Of a DNA stretch of 27,091 bases, positions 22,101 through 27,091 are shown in pieces. Position 1 is the first letter of the stretch; each line of letters opens with the position of its first letter. Origin of the DNA: Ophiosphaerella korrae (lineage: Eukaryota; Ascomycota; Dothideomycetes; Pleosporales; Phaeosphaeriaceae). The translations under genes and the position numbers were made by a program. The DNA lies in contig JALNQF010000485.1 in assembly GCA_028456385.1 (NCBI GenBank), forward strand, positions 1 to 27,091, given 5' to 3'. A model generated the notes under the pieces. The model saw only the letters and a list, made by a program, of their open reading frames with translations. It was not told the DNA's origin and ran no database searches.

Positions 22101-24552
22101 GAAAGGAGATAAGTAGAAAATAGTATTTAGAATATAGTATAGACTATATAAATATCTAGTTATACTGTTTAGCTTAATAAACGCACTAGTAGTATTCTAA
22201 GAAAAGATTAATATAGTACTAAGAGAGTACTTAGACGTATTTATATTTGTATACTTAGACAATATCCTTATATTCTTAGAAATAGAAGAAGAATACGTAT
22301 AACATGTGTACAAAGTACTAAAGAAACTAGTAAAAGCTAAAATATTTCTTAAGATAAGAAAATACAAGTTCTATATAAAAGAAATAGATTTCCTTAGATT
22401 TATTATTAAACTAGGAAAAATCAAGATTAACCTAGAAAAGATTAACTTAATTAACAAATAGCTAATACTAAAGAACCTAAAAGAGGTATAATAATTTTAT
22501 AGGTTAGCTAACTTTTATAGAAAGTTAATAATAAGATAGTCTAAAGATATAGAACTAATAACTAGACTTATAAAAAAAGATACGCTATTTAAGTAGATAA
22601 GAGAATACAATAAAGTATTTAAGAAAATTAAAAAGAAGTTTATAGAAAACCTAGTTATTAGAATATACAACCTAGACCTACTAGTAGTAGTAAAGATAGA
22701 CGCATCTAACTTAGTCTATAGAATAGCACTAATGCAAGAAGACCTAGAGACTAAAAAGGAATACTTAGTTAAATACTTTTCTAAGAAAATAAAGCTAGTA
22801 GAGCTTAATTACTTAATCTATAACAAAGAGATACTAGTAATCTATAAAGTATTTAAATAATAGAGAGTATACCTATAAGGAGTAAAGTACTAGACAAAGG
22901 TTTATATAGACTATAAGAACCTTATAGGATTTATAATAAATAAAGAACTATTATAACGCTATATAAGATAGTAGGAGTTTCTATTAATATTTAATATAGA
23001 AATAATATATATAAAAGGGAAAGATAACTAATTTATAGACGCCCTTAGTAGAAGACTAGACTTATAAGAAGAAGTAAGCACTACTAGTATAGTTCTAATT
23101 AAGAACAAAGAAGGATATTTAGTCTTAAATATACCTAAAATAGCTGCAATACTTAAAAGAACAAGTAGCGAGCTAGATAAATAGATTTAGAAAATAACGC
23201 AAGAAGTATCTAAAGAAATAGAAAAACTAGAAATTTAAGAAGGACTAGTACAAGCCTATAGAAGAATATACATTCTAGGAAAGATCTAAAGAGAATTTAT
23301 ACAATAATTCTATAAATTACTAGTATATAGTTACTAAGGTATTAAGAAAATATTAGATAGACTACTACAAGATTACTATATTCTAAAAGTAAGACAACTA
23401 GTAATAGAGGTACTATAAGACTATATAGAATATTAAAGAAATAAATATAATAGATATATACTATATAGAATACTATAACTAGTAGAAGTACTAGAATAAC
23501 TATAAGGAGTTATTACAATAGACTTTATTACAAAGTTACCTAAGTCTAAAGATCTAATATTAGGAGTTAAATATAATAGAATCTTAATAATAGTAGATAA
23601 ACTTATAAAGTATATATACTTTAGACTATACAAAGAAAAAAGTAGGATAGAGGTTACTATATACTAGGTTCTAGGAACTATAATTAGTTAATATAGACTA
23701 CTAGATAAGATTATTATAGATAGAGATGTACGATTTATATTAAAACTATAGAGAATAATAACAGCGTAATTAGGAATATAATACGTAATATCTACAGTAT
23801 ATTATCTACAAATAGATAGATAGTTAGAACGAATAAATTAGATAGTAGAACAATACCTAAGATACTACCTTAACTATAACTAGAACAATTAGGTATAGCT
23901 ACTACCTATAGCACAATTAGCATACAATAGTGCAAAGAACGTAGTAATAGGAGTAATACCCTTCTTTATAAACTATAGATTCAAGCCTAATATATACTAG
24001 ACACTAAGAAACTAGATATCTTAGTCTCTAAGAGGAGAAAACTTCGCTAATAGACTTAAGAATATATAGGATTAACTAAGATAGGACGCAGAATTCTTAT
24101 ATAATCGCATAGCTAAGTACTATAATAAGAAGTATAAAGAAGGACCTTAATTTAGAGAGAGAGAAAAAGTATAGTTAGTGCAAAAAAATATTAAGAGTAA
24201 AAGACTAAGTCTAAAATTAGACTACGTTAAGATAAGACTATATAAAATTAAGAAAGAAGTTACGATAGTTATATTTAAACTAAAGCTACTAAATAAAATA
24301 AGGATATACCTAACCTTCTATATAGTACTACTTAAGATAGTACTATAAAACGTAGAACTACTAGTATATAAAGTAGATACGTATAGAGAATAAGAAGAAT
24401 AAGAAGTTAAAGAAATCTTAGTACACTAGTTCTATAATAGTAGGAACTACTACCTAATAGAATAGATAGGTATAGACGAGAAAAGACAACTATAGAAAAA
24501 AATATAGGAACTAGAAGACAATCTTAACTACTCTAAGAAACTAGAGGAGTTC
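19123..24552 (+). pseudogene. Full Gag-Pol of H (1,810 codons)
   Basis: One frame with no net shift. Zinc knuckles are at codons 302-315 (20026-20067) and 325-338, with Tyr at the Cys positions. Protease INSRA has Asn at codon 742 (Asp expected). RT reads FVYLDN, with Tyr at codon 1044. RNase H Asp is at 1193, and its DALSRR end at 1306. Integrase Asp is at 1467, Asp at 1533 and Glu at 1569, giving exactly 35 residues between the last two (D,D35E). The GPF/Y module spans about 1700-1740 and the chromodomain about 1761-1810, with Trp codons now TAG. Stops are TAA or TAG. At 1,810 codons it is longer than Tf1-type polyproteins. Confidence 0.94.
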
Positions 24553-24880
24553 TAAAATTAAAACCCTCTAGAACGCCTAGCGGCAAACTAAGAGAATTAA
24601 TATTACTAACGATAGATAGAGAGATAATAAGAACGTCTAGCGTAGGACCTACTATAGCAATACTAAACGCTTTATCTAGATCTAGCTTAGCTTCTAGAGC
24701 TACTAACTATTTAGCTAATTTCTTATTATTTAAGGCCTTTATCTTATAAAGATAAGAGAGACGAGCCTAATTCTTTACTAGCTTACTCTACGTAAGCTCC
24801 TAGATACGCTTGTACTTAGCTTTAGCCTCTACAATTTAAGATAGTAATTTCTCTTAAGTCTAGTTAATAGCTTTCTCTAT
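24533..24880 (-). pseudogene. Antisense frame overlapping the pol end (copy H)
   Basis: 116 codons from ATA (old ATG inferred) to TAG, overlapping the last 20 bases of Gag-Pol. It has 7 internal stops, about one in 17 codons. The Gag-Pol phase over its left part has about 13 stops in 52 codons. The reading EKAIN, KLLS-IVEAKAKYK, SYLYKIKALNNKKLAK, LVALEAKLDLDK is Lys/Gln/Leu-rich, likely helical and coiled. The tail is hydrophobic and Ser-rich. Its start lies about 30 bp from the start of the sense frame, so the two are divergent. Not a recognised family. Confidence 0.52.
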
Positions 24881-24912
24881 TATTATTAAGCCTAGACGTA
24901 AGAATAAGTATA

Positions 24913-25371
24913 ATAAATATACACTTAGAAAGAGAAATACTAGATATATTATAAGAACTACATATATTCGCGCAAATATATACTTTACAAGCCCTACTAT
25001 TGTTTATAGAAATAATATAAAGAAGAGACTTAGGGTTTAACTTAAGAGAAGTATAACAAGAACAAGGAAATATTTTAACACTATTACGCAATACATAATT
25101 AGCAAGAAGATAGTAACAATACGTAGATAAAATAGGTATTAGGGAAGATAAAGAACTCTATATTAATAAAGAAACTAGGTTAATAACTTTAGCTCTAGGA
25201 TAGATAAACTAAGGTCTACCTAGAGAGGGAGATAGTGTTATAGGCGTAATAGAAGAAATCGAGATAGAACTAATTAGTCTTAATCTAGGCGCTAACAAAG
25301 TATAAGATAAGTAGAGTAACGACCTTAATTAGGAAACTACGTATAATTAAGATACCTAGAGTAATCTATAA
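24913..25371 (+). pseudogene. Sense frame between pol and LTR (copy H)
   Basis: 153 codons in Gag-Pol phase. It reads LEREILDIL, LQALLLFIEII, DLGFNLREV, GNILTLLRNT, EDKELYINKETRLITLALG, then enters the LTR at 25236 and continues GVIEEIEIELISLNLGANK. The charged, Gln-rich reading resembles the rest of the polyprotein. The equally open minus-strand frame at 24864-25091 pairs third codon positions with this one and is probably its shadow. Function unknown. Confidence 0.45.
25222..25235 (+). promoter_or_regulatory. Polypurine tract of H
   Basis: AGAGAGGGAGATAG directly precedes the 3' LTR start TGTTATAGG. Confidence 0.78.
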
Positions 25372-25665
25372 TCTATATACTCTTAGTAGTAGTAGATTAT
25401 AGATTAAGCTAATCTATAATCTATTAATCTTAGTAAATATAGATTATAGATTATAGTAAGTATATAGTTATTAGTAATGCGTATTATTAAGATAGTATTA
25501 GTAATTTAATCCTTTAACTATAGAACGCTAATACGAGATAGTTATAAAATATCTTCTATTGTTTATAGTTATTATAGATTACCTCTAAGCTTTTACTATT
25601 ACCTTGTAATCTACTAACCTCTTTTAAGATAGGCACTTGTAGTTAACGATAGGAGGCCTATTATA
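25236..25665 (+). repeat. 3' LTR of H (430 bp)
   Basis: It starts TGTTATAGGCG, keeping the TG lost in the 5' LTR, and ends GGCCTATTATA. Same c+2 type and length as the 5' LTR. The palindrome begins at 25362. Confidence 0.93.
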
Positions 25666-25670
25666 TTCTA
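25666..25670 (+). repeat. Target duplication of H, right copy
   Basis: TTCTA, the partner of 18627-18631. Confidence 0.9.
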
Positions 25671-25902
25671 CGTAGTACTACTTAAGATAGTACTATAAAA
25701 TATAGAACTACTAGTATATAAAGTAAATACGTATAGAGAATAAGAAGAATAGGAAGTTAAAGAGATCTTAGTACACTAGTTCTATAATAGTAAGAACTAC
25801 TACCTAGTAAAATAAATAGGTATAGATAAAAAAGGATAACTATAAAAAGAAATATAAGAACTAGAGAATAATTTTAACTACTTTAAGAAACTAAAAGACT
25901 TC
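25671..25902 (+). pseudogene. Gag-Pol of F, part 3 (end of GPF/Y, chromodomain)
   Basis: This completes F's frame: the base at 25671 finishes a Tyr codon begun at 18630-18631, giving FYVVLLK. The chromodomain-like tail follows (EVKEILVHQFY, YYLVK, a Trp-to-stop, IGIDKKGQL). Counted across the three parts, F's polyprotein is 1,808 codons, two fewer than G and H. Chromodomains of this kind bind methylated histone H3 tails in related chromoviruses and steer insertion to heterochromatin. Confidence 0.9.
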
Positions 25903-26230
25903 TAAAGTTAAAACCCACTAGAACGCCTAGTAGTAAACTAAGAGAACTAATATTACTATTACTAGATAGAGAAGTAATAAGAGCGCCTAACGTAAGACCT
26001 ACTATAGTAATACTAAATACCTTATCTAAGTCTAGCTTAGCTTCTAGAGCTACTAACTATATAGCTAATTTCTTATTATTTAGCGCCTTTATCTTATAAA
26101 GATAAGAGAGACAAGCTTAATTCTCTACTAGCTTACTCTATATAAGCTCCTAGATCTACTTACGCTTAGCTTTAGCTTCTATAATTTAAGATAGTAATTT
26201 CTCTTAAGCTTAGTTAATAGCTCTCTCTAT
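25883..26230 (-). pseudogene. Antisense frame overlapping the pol end (copy F)
   Basis: 116 codons with the same limits as in A, G and H, ending in TAA. It holds the EAKAKRK block, the YKIKALNNKKLA block and LVALEAKLDL. Stops inside are TAG or TAA at the places expected for CAG or CAA. Function not recognised. Confidence 0.48.
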
Positions 26231-26262
26231 TATTATTAAGCCTAGATATAAGAATAAGTATA

Positions 26263-26721
26263 ATAAATATATACTCTATAAGAGAGATACTAGATATATT
26301 ATAAGAACTATAAACGTTTATATAGATATATACCTTATAAGCTCTACTATTATTTATAGAAACTATATAAAGAGAGTACTTAGGATTTAACTTAGAAGAG
26401 GTATAATAAGAACAAAGAAATATTTTAACACTATTACGTAATATACAATTAGTAAGAAGATATTAATAATGTATAGAAGAAGTAACTATAAAGAGTAATA
26501 AGAAGCTAGAAATTAATAAAGAGAGTAGGCTAATAACCTTAGCTCTAAGATAGATAAACAAGGACCTACCTAAAGAAGGGGATAGTGTTATAATAGTAAC
26601 AAGAGAAATATAGATAGAACTAATTAGCTCTATAACTAAAAGATTAAGTTCTTATAAATATAAAGAATATAAACTTAATTAGGAAACTATATATAATTAG
26701 GATACCTAAGGTAATCTATAA
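26263..26721 (+). pseudogene. Sense frame between pol and LTR (copy F)
   Basis: 153 codons in Gag-Pol phase, entering the LTR at 26586. It carries REILDIL, LGFNLEEV, NILTLLRN, SNKKLEINKESRLITLAL and IELIS. As in the other copies, it has stops only of the RIP kind. Not a recognised family. Confidence 0.43.
26572..26585 (+). promoter_or_regulatory. Polypurine tract of F
   Basis: AAAGAAGGGGATAG directly precedes the 3' LTR of F. Confidence 0.75.
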
Positions 26722-27015
26722 TCTATAGACTCTTAGCGTTAATAGATTATAAATTAAGGTAATCTATAATCTATTATTCTTAGTAGTAATAGATTAATAG
26801 ATTAGGACAAGTATATAGTTAGTAGTAATACGCATTATTAGAATAGTATTAGTAATTTAATTATTAACTACAAGTAATAATATAAAGATAGTTGTAAAAT
26901 ATCTTCTATTATTTATAGCTTATTATAGATTACAACACAAGCTTTTACTATTACTTTATAATCTACTAATACCTATTTAAGCTATTAGGAAGTCGACCCT
27001 AGTAAGCCTATAACA
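26586..27015 (+). repeat. 3' LTR of F (430 bp)
   Basis: It starts TGTTATAATAG and ends CCTATAACA, with intact TG...CA. It is type a+1 like the 5' LTR at 5908. Palindromic units begin at 26712. Confidence 0.93.
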
Positions 27016-27020
27016 CCTAA
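27016..27020 (+). repeat. Target duplication of F, right copy
   Basis: CCTAA, the partner of 5903-5907; E's gag resumes after it. Confidence 0.9.
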
Positions 27021-27091
27021 AAAGATAAAACTAGAGCTATTTTTAGAAGCTATAAATACTTTACTAAACAAATAAGAGTAGTATTTAGAGA
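27021..27091 (+). pseudogene. gag of E, continuation (partial)
   Basis: Continues E's gag in phase from 5907: KDKTRAIFRSYKYFTKQIR, matching the same part of F, G and H. It runs off the right edge of the window. Confidence 0.9.

Larger units (their letters stand above)
18632..25665 (+). mobile_element. Element H: complete 7,034-bp chromovirus
   Basis: H has two 430-bp LTRs of a type found only here (c+2), full gag-pol, the post-pol region and a polypurine tract, flanked by TTCTA. It lies in F's integrase, within the GPF/Y module. Its internal region aligns closely with G's. Its LTR 5' part is different from those of A, F and G. Confidence 0.94.
5908..27015 (+). mobile_element. Element F: complete chromovirus split by G and H
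   Basis: F consists of 5908-10514, 17556-18631 and 25671-27015. Removing G and H and one copy of each duplication leaves 7,028 bp, close to the lengths of G and H. It has type a+1 LTRs at both ends and the 5-bp duplication CCTAA. Its gag-pol frame continues in phase across both excision points. F sits in the gag of E. Confidence 0.93.
4911..27091 (+). mobile_element. Element E: 5' end visible, split by F
   Basis: E's 5' LTR and first gag codons occupy 4911-5907. The next gag bases appear at 27021-27091, after the 21-kb block of F, G and H, and E continues past the right edge. Joining 5907 to 27021 keeps the gag frame and matches the uninterrupted gag of F. E lies in M's integrase. Its target duplication should be ACCTA (4906-4910), with the second copy outside the window. 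Confidence 0.9.

Noticed and set aside
23433..23633. Open minus-strand frame of 66 codons in H
   Set aside because: It lies opposite the integrase core, in the same third-on-third register. Integrase is clearly the real frame there.
24553..24880. Gag-Pol continuing unbroken through the post-pol gap into the sense frame
   Set aside because: The phase is kept, but the left part of the gap has about one stop in four codons, far denser than the rest of pol. Restoring them as Gln or Trp gives an implausibly Trp-rich segment. The antisense frame explains the region better.
1..27091. Mitochondrial or bacterial AT-rich DNA
   Set aside because: The content is LTR retrotransposons with target duplications and RIP-type decay, which points to nuclear fungal DNA. 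No tRNA, rRNA or respiratory gene was seen.
1..27091. Captured host gene or intact cargo gene
   Set aside because: Every stretch above 300 bases is accounted for by LTR, gag-pol or post-pol sequence repeated in other copies. Nothing unique to one copy was seen.

Overview
The window is a stack of nested, degraded LTR retrotransposons. I see no host gene. All six elements are one family of Ty3/gypsy chromovirus: a single long Gag-Pol frame, gene order protease - reverse transcriptase - RNase H - integrase, and a chromodomain-like tail on the integrase. The sequence is very AT-rich. TpA is everywhere, CpA and TpG are scarce, and the reading frames are broken almost only by TAA and TAG. Many Cys and His positions read Tyr. 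This is the signature of repeat-induced point mutation (RIP), so the source is most likely a filamentous ascomycete (Pezizomycotina). The species cannot be told from this window.

Layout. Element A (1-3039, + strand) enters the window inside RNase H and ends with its 3' LTR. It sits in the LTR of element M (3040-4910, - strand), of which part of one LTR, the post-pol region and the integrase end remain here. M's integrase is interrupted by element E (4911 to beyond the right edge, + strand). Only E's 5' LTR, the start of gag, and a 71-base gag continuation at 27021-27091 are visible. E's gag is interrupted by element F (5908-27015). F is itself split by two complete elements, G (10515-17550) and H (18632-25665). 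F, G and H each have two LTRs and a 5-bp target duplication (CCTAA, AAAAT, TTCTA). With the insertions removed, F is 7,028 bp, G is 7,036 bp and H is 7,034 bp. Order of events: M first; then A and E into M; then F into E; then G and H into F.

Each complete element reads: LTR (about 430 bp), a 61-bp leader with a possible primer site, then a Gag-Pol frame of about 1,810 codons. The frame carries two zinc knuckles, a protease, RT, RNase H, integrase with D,D35E spacing, a GPF/Y module and a chromodomain. It has many stops, but I find no net frameshift in it. About 680 bp lie between pol and the 3' LTR. There I see a likely antisense frame of about 116 codons overlapping the pol end, and a sense frame that runs on into the LTR. 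Neither is a standard Ty3/gypsy gene.

The LTRs are modular. Three kinds of 5' portion combine with two kinds of 3' portion among the six elements. Because all copies are heavily mutated, the locus should be inactive and is probably heterochromatic.
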